Part shown: in pieces, positions 55,544-64,000 of the stretch | How positions within the stretch are numbered: the stretch's first letter is position 1 | How the letters are laid out: each line of letters starts with the position of its first letter | From: Aldehydirespirator sp028819505 | GTDB lineage: Bacteria; Actinomycetota; Acidimicrobiia; Acidimicrobiales; Aldehydirespiratoraceae | DNA: 64,000 bases | Assembly (NCBI GenBank): GCA_965207755.1 | Contig: OZ242297.1 | Location: forward strand, 3,038,001-3,102,000 | Reading direction: 5' to 3' | Program-made: the position numbers and the translations under genes | Notes under the pieces: model-generated | Databases searched by the model: none | The model's input: the letters and a program-made list of their open reading frames with translations, nothing else | What the model was told of the DNA's origin: nothing

Positions 55544-58500
55544 CTAGCCGCGCAGCCGTTTGCCGCCGTGTACTGAGGGCTCGGCGCACCACTGCTCGCG
55601 CAGCACTGCGAGGCGGTCGAGCACTTCGCCGGACAGGCCGAGCACCTCCTGTAGGACGGCCTCGTCGAGACGGTGGCGGACGGGGTCGGCGACCGCCTCG
55701 TGCGCCGGCCTGAGGTCGCGGCCGGCGAGTTCGTCGAATATCTCCGAGGCCCTGTGGGTCTGATCCGGCGCCAGCCGACGCGGGTCGACGGCGATCAGGT
55801 CCCCCAGCCTTGTGATGGTCATCACGGCCCGGCCCTGCTGTTGGCGAGTGCCCAACCACCAGAAGCCGATCAGGCCGAGCGTGGAGTTCATCCACAGCGC
55901 CGTCAGTTGCTCGCGCTTCACGATCTCATCGTCGTCGCCGCCGTCGAGCCGGTAGTTGGGCCAGGCCCGGCCACCGACCGACTTGCCAGGCGTGAGACAG
56001 CACGCCAGCGACTGCGAGTTGAGCCGATAGTCCAAGTTGAAGTGCAGCCGAGTAGCGGTGGCCCAAACCGCCAGAGCATGGTCGCGCCGGCCGTGACGAA
56101 CCGTCCCCTGGCTGTCGGGCTGCACCGTCAAGCGCCGCTCACGGCCGGCGTCGTGGCCCCACAGCACCGGATACGACGGCGGCGCCTCGTTCCATGGCAG
56201 CGGAGCGATGTCGAACGGCCCGCGCGGCACGCCCGCCTTCGACAGTGCCGGTCCGGCGATGTCGAGGTGGTAGAGCCCGCGCTCGCCCAACTCGGCCAAC
56301 GGCGCCAAGGGAATGTGCTGGTCGTCGAGGCCGGGGAGTCGCAACACACCCTGAGCCAGGGCCGCGGCAGCCTCGATCACATCCGGGTTGGCCACGCCCA
56401 CACAGCCCCCATCGCCCCAGCCCCCGAGCACGCAGCAGCCGATGACCTCGTCTCCCAGTTGCAGCATGCCGGAGGCCCGGCCCGGCGATCCCCGGTCCCC
56501 GCTGCCGGACGAGTGCCCCGAGTCGGCGGCTGCCGCCGCCATCTCCATAGCGGCGCCGGCAGCCTCAGTGATCGCTCTGGCTGTCTCGGCTGCCGCCACC
56601 CCGTCGCGCGGCCTCTCCTTGAGGCTGACCCAGACCACGGCGTCATCGCCGGGAGTGAACTCGGGATCAGCCCGCCTCGTGGCGACCACGAGGGCCTCCG
56701 CCATCCCGGTGTCAGCCGAGAAGGCGCGGTCGGTCGAGCCGGCCGAAGCGATGGTCACCACCAGCGCACCGGTGTATTCCCTCCGCAGAATGTCGCGAGT
56801 GGCCTGCCAGGCACCGCCGCCCGCCATCGCGGCGGGGAGCACGAAGGCGATCACGCCCCCGGGCTTCACTTTGGCGTGGGCAAGGTCGACGAAGTTGGAC
56901 GCCAGGCCGGCGTTGCCGTGCCCGGCTCGACACCTCATGCCTCGGTAGATGTCGTCGAGGCGGGCAGCCATCCGGCGCTGCTCGGACTCGCTGGTGTCGA
57001 AGCCTGCGAATGCGGGACGCGGGACTCCGGCGGCGGCGCCCTCGTGATTGGTGGACCGAGTGAACGGCGGGTTCATGATCACCACGTCGAGGCTGGCGTC
57101 GGGCACGTCTGCCCGGCTGCCCAGATCCTCGGAGGACCGCTCGCCGCCGCCGGAAGCCACCGAGCGGCCCGTGCCGAACAGCGACAGCACCTGCTCGTCG
57201 CCCAAGAGCTCCAAGGAGCCGATGGCCACCGGGCGCAGGGAGCTCTGACGGCCGTACGGCATCGTGTACACCCGCGTATTGCCGAACGGCACCGACGGAT
57301 GCACGCCTGAGAGCATCGACGCGGTCAGATGAGTGGCGGCCGGCATGATGTCGGCGCCGATCAGGCAGGCCTCCATCATCTCGGCGTGCAGTGCTTCGTC
57401 GTCGCCTCCCTTGCGCCGGTAGCGAGCGGCGACGGCTCGGTAGGCGGCCGACAGCAGGGCGCCGGTGCCGCAAGCCAGATCCGCCAACCGCAGACCGGCG
57501 ACATCCGTCCGGCTGCTGAAGTCGCAGGCCAGCCGATCGACCGCCAGTTCTGCCAGCAGCGTCGCGGAGGCCGGCCGCGTGTAGAAGGTCGCCAGGAACT
57601 TGCGGTCCGTGATCAGCCTTCCGAACATCTGGCCGGCCAGATCGCCGGTCGTGGCCGCTCCGAGGCCGGCCAGGCCCTCAGCGACGCCGACGAGGCGGTC
57701 GAGCACTTCGGAGGCGGCAGCACTCGGGAGGGCCGCCACGACGTCGGACGCGACCGCGAAGATCGGCCAGTAGTTGACCCCGAGGATCCGACGCCAAGCC
57801 GACAGCACCCGCCGCTTGGAGAGGCTGCCGGTGCCTGTGAGAAGCGACGGATCCGGCGGGCCGACGATCTCGGGGTGCGTGCCGGCGACGGCGGTCTGGA
57901 ACACGAGAGCGTTGGCGCAGATCGCCATCGCCATGCGCCGCGTCTGCTCGCCGTCCTCCTGGCGCAGCGATCCGGCCACGCGGGCGAGAACCGCAGTGTG
58001 GCGCGCTCCGAGCCGGTCGAGGACGGCGGCCGCGTCGTTGACGCCGTGCTCCAACAGGAGCGCTCCCTGTGCGATGGCCGACTCCGGCAGCAGGACCCGC
58101 TCGACAAGCCCGGCGATGTCGTCGACGCCGCCCGTCAGCCAGCCCCGCGCCGGGAACCGGACCGTCTCCGCCGGTTCGTCGGCCGTGGCCGCCGCGGAGT
58201 TCGTCGTGTAACAGCAGAAGCGGTATTGCGCCGACGGCACCAGATCGGACAGGTGCCCGGCGGGGGAATCCCGCAGCTCCAACGGCACCCGTACCGCCAG
58301 GACGGCAGCCACGGTCCGGCCGGTCTCGTCGATGACCGCGCCGAGCCGGCCGGCCGCTTCTGATTCCACACCCCGGGCCGGCTCGTACTCGGTCTCGATC
58401 ACGACCGGCAGCCCAGCCTCGCCGGTCAGCAGTATGTCGGGCTGGCGGGCCGCCGCACCGCGGAACACGCCGGTCGCTTCGGCCAGCACCGCGGCGCCGC

Positions 58501-58576
58501 CCCACCGCGGATGCCGGTCGCGCAGCGCGCCCGCAAGCTCGGCATTGAACGCGCTCTCCGAGGTTCGAGAGGCCAC
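55544..58576 (-). CDS. Large N6-adenine DNA methyltransferase with nuclease-like N-terminus (type IIG-like)
   Basis: This 1010-residue protein has an N-terminal segment RQPDILL...LPVVIETEYEPA (Asp at 47, Glu-Thr-Glu at 61-63) that resembles a PD-(D/E)xK core with Glu in place of the Lys. A helical part (about 160-330) precedes the methyltransferase core: FYTRP (331-335), SAM motif I ADLACGTGALL (365-375), LIGADIMPAATHL and catalytic NPPF (502-505), followed by VKPGGVIAFVLPAAM. The C-terminal ~350 residues may be the target-recognition part (LYHLDIAGP, LNSQSLACCLTPGKSVGGRAW). No separate restriction subunit lies nearby. A small frame ends 10 bp upstream of its start. Confidence 0.87.
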   Translation of the reverse strand: MASRTSESAFNAELAGALRDRHPRWGGAAVLAEATGVFRGAAARQPDILLTGEAGLPVVIETEYEPARGVESEAAGRLGAVIDETGRTVAAVLAVRVPLELRDSPAGHLSDLVPSAQYRFCCYTTNSAAATADEPAETVRFPARGWLTGGVDDIAGLVERVLLPESAIAQGALLLEHGVNDAAAVLDRLGARHTAVLARVAGSLRQEDGEQTRRMAMAICANALVFQTAVAGTHPEIVGPPDPSLLTGTGSLSKRRVLSAWRRILGVNYWPIFAVASDVVAALPSAAASEVLDRLVGVAEGLAGLGAATTGDLAGQMFGRLITDRKFLATFYTRPASATLLAELAVDRLACDFSSRTDVAGLRLADLACGTGALLSAAYRAVAARYRRKGGDDEALHAEMMEACLIGADIMPAATHLTASMLSGVHPSVPFGNTRVYTMPYGRQSSLRPVAIGSLELLGDEQVLSLFGTGRSVASGGGERSSEDLGSRADVPDASLDVVIMNPPFTRSTNHEGAAAGVPRPAFAGFDTSESEQRRMAARLDDIYRGMRCRAGHGNAGLASNFVDLAHAKVKPGGVIAFVLPAAMAGGGAWQATRDILRREYTGALVVTIASAGSTDRAFSADTGMAEALVVATRRADPEFTPGDDAVVWVSLKERPRDGVAAAETARAITEAAGAAMEMAAAAADSGHSSGSGDRGSPGRASGMLQLGDEVIGCCVLGGWGDGGCVGVANPDVIEAAAALAQGVLRLPGLDDQHIPLAPLAELGERGLYHLDIAGPALSKAGVPRGPFDIAPLPWNEAPPSYPVLWGHDAGRERRLTVQPDSQGTVRHGRRDHALAVWATATRLHFNLDYRLNSQSLACCLTPGKSVGGRAWPNYRLDGGDDDEIVKREQLTALWMNSTLGLIGFWWLGTRQQQGRAVMTITRLGDLIAVDPRRLAPDQTHRASEIFDELAGRDLRPAHEAVADPVRHRLDEAVLQEVLGLSGEVLDRLAVLREQWCAEPSVHGGKRLRG

Positions 58577-58585
58577 GAAACGACC

Positions 58586-58837
58586 CTAGCTTCGTGTTGA
58601 GATACGCAAGCGCATTCCTCGCCGTCGGCGCTTCGAGTTGGGACCGGCAGGCGCATTCCCGCTGGCTGGCTCTGGCGCTTCGTACTTGCCGACGGCGGCC
58701 TCGAAGGCCGTCGCAGCTAGCCGCGCCGCCCCCACAGAAGCCGCGCCGCCGCTGGCCTCGTCTGGTTGGTTGTCCTGCTCGTTGGCCACGGGCACTGGAA
58801 TCCTGACACACTCGCTTGCCGACCACCAGCCAACCAC
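58586..58837 (-). CDS. Possible small protein upstream of the methyltransferase gene
   Basis: This is an 83-codon frame from GTG at 58837, or shorter from a GTG near 58810. It includes PVANEQDNQPDEASGG, AARLAATAFEAAVGKYEAPE and a basic end KRRRRGMRLRISTRS. The helix-like middle and basic tail could suit a small DNA- or protein-binding partner. The stop is 10 bp before the methyltransferase start. I do not recognise it, and the interval 58577-58915 may instead be non-coding. Confidence 0.33.
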   Translation of the reverse strand: MVGWWSASECVRIPVPVANEQDNQPDEASGGAASVGAARLAATAFEAAVGKYEAPEPASGNAPAGPNSKRRRRGMRLRISTRS

Positions 58838-58915
58838 AGCGGTGTGACATCGACCCTCCGGCCGGGGCCCCGCCAACGGCGCCGCCGAGACCGGCCGCGG
58901 CAGTAGCGTGCGGGC

Positions 58916-59878
58916 ATGGACACGCTGCACCGCTGCCGGGCCCGGCTGGGGGCTTTGGCCAGCAGCCTGTCCTCCTGCACGCAGACCGCGGCAACCCGCT
59001 ACCGGGCGCGGCTGGGGGCCTCGGTCAGCGGGCTGTTCTCCCATGGCGAGATGCCGCTGCAGCGCACCGCCGACCATCCCGGCGACCCCGGGCTGTGCGG
59101 ACCGGGCTCGGTTAGCTGGAAGGCGATCGGCGACGTGAGCGTGTTCGTGGGAGCCATCCGGGCCCTGCTGATTCAGGCCGCCCATCCCGAGGCGGTGGCC
59201 GGCGTAGACGACCACAGCCGCTACCGCGACGATCCCATGGGTCGCCTCAACCGCACCGCCTTCTACGTGACGTCGGCGACGTTCGGAGCCATGCCCGAGG
59301 TGGAGGAGGCCGTCGACCGGGTCCGGGCCGCCCACCAGGGGGTGAGCGGCACCTCGCACCGGGGCATGGCCTACGACGCGGCGATGCCGGAGCTGGCCGC
59401 ATGGGTGCACAACACCCTCACCGAGTCGTTCCTGACCTCGTACCGGGAGTTCGGCCCGGGGCTCACCGAGACCGAGGCGGACCGGTTCGTGGTGGAGCAG
59501 TCCCAGGTGGGGGCCATGCTCGGAGCCGCTCCCCTGCCCCAGACCGCGGCCGAGTTGCACACCTGGGTCCGCACCAACCCGGCGCTGGAGCCCAGCCCAG
59601 GCATGCGATCTGCGGTGGACTTCCTGCGGCAGCCGCCGCTGCCCGCCCGCCAGCGGGTCGGCTACGACGTGCTGATGCACGGCGCGATCAGCACCATGCC
59701 CCCCGAGCTGACCTCAGTGCTCGGCCTGAAGGCCCGCCCCGGCGCCCGCCAGACCACGGCCACGCTGTTGACGTTCCTGCGCTGGGGACTCCGCAACAGC
59801 CCGTCATGGCGAGCCGCCCTGGACCGCTGCGGCGCCCCCTACGACCCGGCCAAGTTCCGCGAGATGCCCCGGCCGTGA
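58916..59878 (+). CDS. DUF2236 (MpaB/latex-clearing-protein-like) oxygenase
   Basis: This 320-residue protein of the DUF2236 family of haem-containing oxygenase-like proteins has VSWKAIGDVSVFVGAIRALLIQAAHPEAVAGV in sense, with AAHPEAVAGV and the motif DDPMGRLNRTAFYVTSATFG, followed by HRGMAYDA and WVHNTLTESFL (His, presumed haem region). The N-terminus has an internal echo, RCRARLGALASSL and RYRARLGASVSGL. Its TGA overlaps the GTG of the haemoglobin gene (GTGA), so the two are co-translated. The substrate is unknown. Confidence 0.87.
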   Translation: MDTLHRCRARLGALASSLSSCTQTAATRYRARLGASVSGLFSHGEMPLQRTADHPGDPGLCGPGSVSWKAIGDVSVFVGAIRALLIQAAHPEAVAGVDDHSRYRDDPMGRLNRTAFYVTSATFGAMPEVEEAVDRVRAAHQGVSGTSHRGMAYDAAMPELAAWVHNTLTESFLTSYREFGPGLTETEADRFVVEQSQVGAMLGAAPLPQTAAELHTWVRTNPALEPSPGMRSAVDFLRQPPLPARQRVGYDVLMHGAISTMPPELTSVLGLKARPGARQTTATLLTFLRWGLRNSPSWRAALDRCGAPYDPAKFREMPRP

Positions 59879-60396
59879 CCGCCGAGTCCGACGCCGAAAC
59901 GCCGGCTGCCGGCCATGACGACGCCGCGGGCAGCGAGGGTGAGAGCTGGCAGGCGGGATTGAACCTGAAGGGGTCGCTGCGCGACGCGATGCAGGCGCCG
60001 CCGACGGTGTACGAGATCGTGGGCGGCCAGCGCTTCTTCGACGAGCTAGTGGACCGGTTCTACGACGCGGTGGAGGACGACTCGCTGCTGCGGCCGATGT
60101 ATCCGAGGGACATGGGGCCATCCCGGCGGCGCCTGGCCGGGTTCCTGGCCCAGTACTGGGGCGGACCGCCGCACTACAGCGAGGAGCGCGGCCACCCCCG
60201 GCTGCGGATGCGTCACTTCCCGTTCGCCATCGGACAAGCCGAGCGCGACGCCTGGATGGCCCACATGACCGCATCGCTCGACACGGCCACCATCGCCGAC
60301 GGCGCCGGCCGCCCGCTGACCGACGAGATCCGGGCCGCCATGCTCGAGCACTTCGACAACGCCGCCACCCACCTGACCAACCAGCCGGCGGACTAG
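59875..60396 (+). CDS. glbO: Truncated haemoglobin, group II (GlbO-like)
   Basis: This 173-residue globin has an acidic/Ala-rich N-terminal extension of about 42 residues before the globin core TVYEIVGGQRFFDELVDRFY. Core marks include Tyr63 (B10 region), LLRPMYP, QYWGGPPHYSEERGHPRLR, proximal His114 in RMRHFPFAIG and Trp127 in DAWMAHM (G8), as in trHbO. The family binds oxygen and CO and may handle peroxide or NO. The start is GTG at 59875, overlapping the DUF2236 stop. A perfect 15-bp hairpin follows the gene. Confidence 0.93.
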   Translation: MTAESDAETPAAGHDDAAGSEGESWQAGLNLKGSLRDAMQAPPTVYEIVGGQRFFDELVDRFYDAVEDDSLLRPMYPRDMGPSRRRLAGFLAQYWGGPPHYSEERGHPRLRMRHFPFAIGQAERDAWMAHMTASLDTATIADGAGRPLTDEIRAAMLEHFDNAATHLTNQPAD

Positions 60397-60423
60397 CGCC
60401 GCGCCCCGCGCCCGGCCATTCTC

Positions 60424-60460
60424 GATGTAGTTGACCTCACAGGAGGAGGTCAACTACATC
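60424..60460. terminator. Perfect 15-bp hairpin between convergent haemoglobin and amidohydrolase genes
   Basis: GATGTAGTTGACCTC (60424-60438) and GAGGTCAACTACATC (60446-60460) pair without mismatch around a 7-nt loop. The right arm contains the end of the amidohydrolase stop codon. There is no T-run. It is symmetric and so would act on both transcripts. Confidence 0.7.
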
Positions 60461-62144
60461 AAGAACGAGTCGGAGGCGTGAGCAGGTGGCGACCGCCGAA
60501 GGCCTTGGGCGCATGGATGCGGCCTTCGTGCTGCACCAGGTCCCCATGCACCCACACCGCGTCGATGCCCTCCGGCGGCACCAGGGGATCCTCGTAGCTG
60601 TTGCGCTCGGTGACCCGGTCCCAGTCGAACAGCACCAGCGAAGCGTCGGCGCCCTCGCGCAGCACCGGGCTCGGCAGGCCCATGAACTCGCACGGCAGCA
60701 CCGCCAGCCGGTGTACGATCTCCGCCACACCGATGCCCAGCTCCCGGGCCATGCGCAGGGCCTTGGGGAAGGATCCCAGCGAGCGGGGATGGGGCTTCTG
60801 GCCCGGCCCGGGCATCAGGCCGTCGGTGCATAGCGCCATGTTCGGGCGGCGGAAGAACTTCTCCACGGTGGCCTCGTTGCCGTAGTGGCTGATGATGGCA
60901 ACCTCGCCCCGGTTGTGCAGGAAGAAGTCGCAGACCGCGTCGTGGGCCTCTATCGAGTTCATGTCGGTCACCCCTGCGGCCAGCACGACATCGGAGAAGC
61001 GCTTGCCCAGGAAGTCGTCGCCCACCCCGTCGAGCACCCCCGCTATCTGGATGCCTTCCAACCCGCCGCAGAAGGCCACGAAGTTGTCCCAGCCGGTGCT
61101 GTCGGCGTAGATCTTCTCGAAGGCGAACCGGCGCACGTCGTCGTCGGTGAGCCGGGCCATGAACTCGGCTCGGGTGCCGGCGCGCACCTCCGGCGGGAAC
61201 AGCGCGTCGGCGGTGGTGCTGCCCGCGGTGTAGGGGTACATGTTCCCCAGGGTCGGCACCGAGCCGGCCGCGTCGTCGAGCCGGCTGGCCACGTCGCCGA
61301 ACCGGTCCCAGTTGCGGCGGCCCGCGATCTTGGAGTGCTCGCTGCAGTAGCCGCCCCCGCCCTCGACCGCGGCGGTGATCACCTCATTGAGGGCCTCGAC
61401 GATGTCGTCGCTCTCGGAGCGCAGGTGCGGGTACAGGGCGCCCGGCTTGACCTCGTTGAAGGCCCGCACGAGGGCGGTGATCTCCCGCTGGTCGGAGTAC
61501 ACGGCCGGGTTGTAGACGAGCCCGGTGGACAGGCCCAGGCACCAGGGGGCCTCCCGGCGCACCACCTCCGCCATGGCCCGGATCTGGGCGTCGTCGGCGG
61601 TGCGGTCGAGGTTGCCCATGACCGTGCGCCGCACTGCGCTGTGGCCCAGGTGCATCCCCAGGTCGGTGACCGACCGGCCGGCGTGCCACCGCAGGAACTC
61701 CTCCGTCGTCGTCCACGGCCACTGGCCGCCGCCGGCGGGGTCGTCGCCGTCGGGATCGCCCGGCGAGCCCGCCATGCCGTCGAGGGGCGCGAGTTGCGCG
61801 GCGTACTCGGCCCGCTGATCGGGTACCACCGGCGCGGGGGACAGCCCGTCCACGCCGCAGATCCGCTTGGTGACACCGCCCCGCACCGCCATCTCGCAGC
61901 TGACGGGAATGCCGTGCTCGCCGACCCGGGTGCCGGCGAGGGCGCCGTGGTTGTGGGTGTCCACGAAGCCGGGCGCCAGCACCCGGCCGCCGGCAGCGAT
62001 GGTGCGTTCCGCTCCGGCGGCTGCGCTGGGGGGCACCTCGCCGAGATGGACGACCCGGTCACCGTCGATCAGCGCGTCGCCGCGGCAAGGCTCGGCGGAC
62101 CCGTCGCCGGCGACGATCAGCGCGTCGGTGATCAGCTGCCGCAC
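60459..62144 (-). CDS. N-acyl-D-amino-acid deacylase/D-aminoacylase-like amidohydrolase
   Basis: This 561-residue protein of the amidohydrolase superfamily starts RQLITDALIVAGDGS and has the metal motif APGFVDTHNHGALAGT (His-x-His). CLGLSTGLVYNPAVYS, HLRSESDDIVEA, YCSEHSKIAG (His) and the final metal Asp in MALCTDGLMPGPG are also seen, with the HPRSLGSFPKALRMAR signature of D-aminoacylases. It would deacylate N-acyl-D-amino acids or a related amide. I chose GTG at 62144; upstream reading enters the 73-bp repeats. There is no signal peptide. Confidence 0.88.
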   Translation of the reverse strand: MRQLITDALIVAGDGSAEPCRGDALIDGDRVVHLGEVPPSAAAGAERTIAAGGRVLAPGFVDTHNHGALAGTRVGEHGIPVSCEMAVRGGVTKRICGVDGLSPAPVVPDQRAEYAAQLAPLDGMAGSPGDPDGDDPAGGGQWPWTTTEEFLRWHAGRSVTDLGMHLGHSAVRRTVMGNLDRTADDAQIRAMAEVVRREAPWCLGLSTGLVYNPAVYSDQREITALVRAFNEVKPGALYPHLRSESDDIVEALNEVITAAVEGGGGYCSEHSKIAGRRNWDRFGDVASRLDDAAGSVPTLGNMYPYTAGSTTADALFPPEVRAGTRAEFMARLTDDDVRRFAFEKIYADSTGWDNFVAFCGGLEGIQIAGVLDGVGDDFLGKRFSDVVLAAGVTDMNSIEAHDAVCDFFLHNRGEVAIISHYGNEATVEKFFRRPNMALCTDGLMPGPGQKPHPRSLGSFPKALRMARELGIGVAEIVHRLAVLPCEFMGLPSPVLREGADASLVLFDWDRVTERNSYEDPLVPPEGIDAVWVHGDLVQHEGRIHAPKAFGGRHLLTPPTRS

Positions 62145-62183
62145 AGCCTCACGGTATCGGCGCCGACCAGCGCGAACCGCGCC

Positions 62184-62402
62184 CAGCCACGCGAACTGGC
62201 AGCGCTCAGCACCCGACAGGGCACACCCCGCTGCCAATCCCCGGCCAGGACCAGGTCAGCCACGCGAACTGGCAGCGCTCAGCACCCGACAGGGCACACC
62301 CCGCTGCCAATCCCCAGCCAGGACCAGGTCAGCCACGCGAACTGGCAGCGCTCAGCACCCGACAGGGCACACCCCGCTGCCAATCCCCGGCCAGGACCGG
62401 GT
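62184..62402. repeat. 73-bp tandem repeat, three copies, each carrying a family 1 hairpin
   Basis: Units start at 62184, 62257 and 62330 and are nearly identical. Each holds GAACTGGCAGC and, 26 nt on, GCTGCCAATCC, the outer arms of dispersed family 1, with a CCCGACAGGG stem inside. The third unit runs into the stop of the esterase gene. Nothing else is seen between 62145 and 62401. Confidence 0.93.
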
Positions 62403-63484
62403 CAGAGTCCGTGGGCGAAGGTGGCGAGGTCGCGGGCTGATGCGGCGTACACCTCGGGCATGGCGCCCGGCAGCAGCAGGTCGCCGGCGTGGCAGGTGCC
62501 GTTGACGGTGCGGCTGTAGGCGGGAACACCCGCGGCGAGAAGCTTGCGGAAGTAGTCCAGGCCCTCGTCGCGCAGCGGGTCGAGCTCGTTCACGGAGACC
62601 GCATGGGGCGGCATGCCGACCAGATCGTCAACCGGGGCGTGCCAAGGCCAGGCCAGCGGGTTGGCCAGGTTGGCTGCGCCCGGGTCGTAGGCCTCCACGA
62701 AGTAGCCCATTGTGTCGTTGGCGATGAAGTACCCGTCGTTCTCGTGCAGCGACGCTAGTTCCGGCGGCGGGCTGGCGTAGGCGCCCGAGATGTAGGGGCA
62801 CTGTGCGTACACACCGTCGATCCGGTCGAGCCGGCCCTCGCGGCGAGCCTTGAGTGACGTGGCCAGCGTGAGGTTGCCTCCGCCGGACTCGCCCGACACC
62901 ACGAGCCTCGACACCCCGAGCTGGTCCCGGTGGGAGTGCATCCATTCAAGTGCCGAGGTGCAGTCGTTCAGGGCCGCGGGGAACGGATGGCAGCCGAGCG
63001 CCCCGGCCGCGTTGCGGAACTCGACGCCGACCACGACCATGTCCAGCGCCGCCAGCGAGTCGCGCCAGCGCCGGTAGACGGCGCCCGCGGCGGACAGGAT
63101 CACCATGCCCCCGCCGTGGATGTGCAGGATTCCCGGAAGCGGGCCGGCGGCGCCGGTCGGACGGTGGATGTAGAGGCTGATGTCGTTGCCGTCGACGCCG
63201 GAGACCACCTCGGCGCGCGACTCGACGCCCTCGACGGCAGGCACCGCCTCGAAGAGGACGTCGAAGAGCTGCTCGAAGCCCGGCTCGCCCAGAGCGGCCA
63301 GGCCTCGGATGTCGTCCAGGGACGATTCGGGGGTCAGGGGGACGGGATTGGTGCGCCCGGCGAGGCCCAGCGGCTCGATCGCCGCCACCATGCGCGGATC
63401 CGCACGCGGGTCGGTGGCCAAGGTCATCTCGGGATCACCCAGCCGTCCGGGAGGGTTGAACTGCACGGTCGTGGTGGCGTCCAT
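62402..63484 (-). CDS. HSL-family alpha/beta-hydrolase (esterase)
   Basis: This 360-residue esterase has the oxyanion motif LHIHGGGMVILSA (HGGG), nucleophile elbow VSGESGGGNL (Gly-Glu-Ser-Gly-Gly), acid Asp in NELDPLRDEG and His in NGTCHAGD. The spacing matches hormone-sensitive-lipase-type esterases. It has a ~100-residue N-terminal lid region. ATG at 63484 follows GGAGA on the minus strand. No signal peptide is visible, so it acts on small acyl esters in the cytoplasm. It is followed downstream by the 73-bp repeats. Confidence 0.9.
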   Translation of the reverse strand: MDATTTVQFNPPGRLGDPEMTLATDPRADPRMVAAIEPLGLAGRTNPVPLTPESSLDDIRGLAALGEPGFEQLFDVLFEAVPAVEGVESRAEVVSGVDGNDISLYIHRPTGAAGPLPGILHIHGGGMVILSAAGAVYRRWRDSLAALDMVVVGVEFRNAAGALGCHPFPAALNDCTSALEWMHSHRDQLGVSRLVVSGESGGGNLTLATSLKARREGRLDRIDGVYAQCPYISGAYASPPPELASLHENDGYFIANDTMGYFVEAYDPGAANLANPLAWPWHAPVDDLVGMPPHAVSVNELDPLRDEGLDYFRKLLAAGVPAYSRTVNGTCHAGDLLLPGAMPEVYAASARDLATFAHGL

Positions 63485-63623
63485 GGACGTCTCCGATCTC
63501 GCGGGGCCGGTCCGGGCCGGCGATGGACGGACGAACCCTAACGTCTCCGGCCGGGCCGCAGGGCAACGACCCGCACGAGGCTCGCTGGGGGTTGCCGACC
63601 GCTGCAAGGGCAGACTCTCCGCC

Positions 63624-64000
63624 GTGAACCGGGCCGGGCCCCGCATGGGCGAGCGAGAGTTCATCCTGTTCATGGCCCTGGTGAGCGCCATGGCCGCTCT
63701 CGCCATCGACATGCCGCTGCCCGCCTTCGAGCAGATGCGGGCCGCTTTCGGCCTTGCCCCCGACGCCACCGACCTGGCCCTAACCATGACCCTCTTCTTC
63801 ATGGGCATGGCCGCGGGGACGCTGTTCTACGGTCCCATCTCCGACACCGTGGGCCGCAAGCGGGTGCTGCTGGCCAGCATGGTGCTGTACGGCGGAGCTG
63901 CGCTGGTGGCCGCGCTGGCGCCGTCGCTGCCGGTGCTGTACGCCAGCCGCTTCGCATGGGGGCTGGCCGCAGCCGGTCCTCGAACGCTTTCCCAGGCCAT
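63624..64000 (+). CDS. Bcr/CflA-type MFS drug-resistance transporter, N-terminal part
   Basis: The first 125 codons are visible and the gene runs off the right edge. Membrane helices are seen at FILFMALVSAMAALAIDMPL, LALTMTLFFMGMAAGTLFYG and VLLASMVLYGGAALVAALAP. The IDMPLPAF segment (Asp and Pro in helix 1) and GPISDTVGRKRVLLAS (the MFS loop 2-3 motif) fit the 12-helix DHA1 Bcr/CflA subgroup. The start is GTG at 63624 or ATG at 63645. It is divergent from the esterase gene. Confidence 0.88.
   Translation, partial: MNRAGPRMGEREFILFMALVSAMAALAIDMPLPAFEQMRAAFGLAPDATDLALTMTLFFMGMAAGTLFYGPISDTVGRKRVLLASMVLYGGAALVAALAPSLPVLYASRFAWGLAAAGPRTLSQA

Overview
The window is high-GC DNA from an actinomycete-like bacterium. 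The evidence is the ispD-ispF-rlmB order, a GlxR-like Crp regulator, a homodimer-type methylmalonyl-CoA mutase with MeaB, an O-type truncated haemoglobin, a DUF2236 (MpaB-like) oxygenase, many GTG starts and start/stop-overlapped operons. Two CoxL/M/S-type molybdenum hydroxylase operons, a LIV-type ABC system, sulfoacetaldehyde acetyltransferase and several hydrolases suggest an aerobic heterotroph living on small organic acids, heterocycles and sulfonates. An Acidimicrobiia-like lineage is my inference; no rRNA is present to test it.

Layout. 1-3.0 kb: rlmB (cut by the left edge), ispF, ispD and a Crp-family regulator. 3.0-10.9 kb: a mobile defence cluster with VapBC, an ADP-ribosylglycohydrolase, a frameshifted low-GC DUF262/DUF1524 (GmrSD-like) gene, an IS5-family remnant and a three-gene unit of AbiEi-like antitoxin, AbiEii-like toxin and zinc-ribbon HNH protein. 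11-14.7 kb: MeaB, methylmalonyl-CoA mutase and a small membrane protein. 14.8-20.4 kb: a Mo-hydroxylase operon whose large subunit is split in two, in the order FAD / FeS / Mo-N / Mo-C, followed by a lactonase-like protein and an isochorismatase-fold protein. 20.5-28.4 kb: livH-livM-SBP-livG-livF followed without a break by a histidine kinase and a NarL-type regulator. 28.7-38.7 kb: SDR, epimerase, VOC protein, secreted 5'-nucleotidase with LysM, Xsc, CopA and a HisC-like aminotransferase.

38.9-50.1 kb is a second defence island on the minus strand: hsdM, hicA, three hicB paralogues, hsdS, mntA, hepT, hsdR and a YgjP-like metallopeptidase, mostly with overlapping or near-overlapping ends, plus an AAA/DUF4143 ATPase with a triple 23-bp repeat array on each side. 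50.1-54.1 kb: a second Mo hydroxylase (L, S, M) with its own MoaD-like protein. 54.4-64 kb: a sterol-desaturase-like hydroxylase, a 1010-residue DNA methyltransferase with a nuclease-like N-terminus, DUF2236 protein plus haemoglobin, an N-acyl-D-amino-acid deacylase-like amidohydrolase, an HSL-type esterase and the start of a Bcr/CflA-type exporter.

A recurring theme is repeat structure at gene boundaries. Tandem duplications copy start or stop regions of rlmB (98 bp), ispF (49 bp), vapC (72 bp), ygjP (57-bp period) and a Shine-Dalgarno (14 bp). Three dispersed element families recur: a hairpin with arms like GAATTGGCAGC, a 46-nt hairpin placed in the same sense downstream of copA and of hisC, and a 40-43 bp element that forms a perfect inverted pair around coxS-coxM. 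No tRNA, rRNA or CRISPR array was seen.
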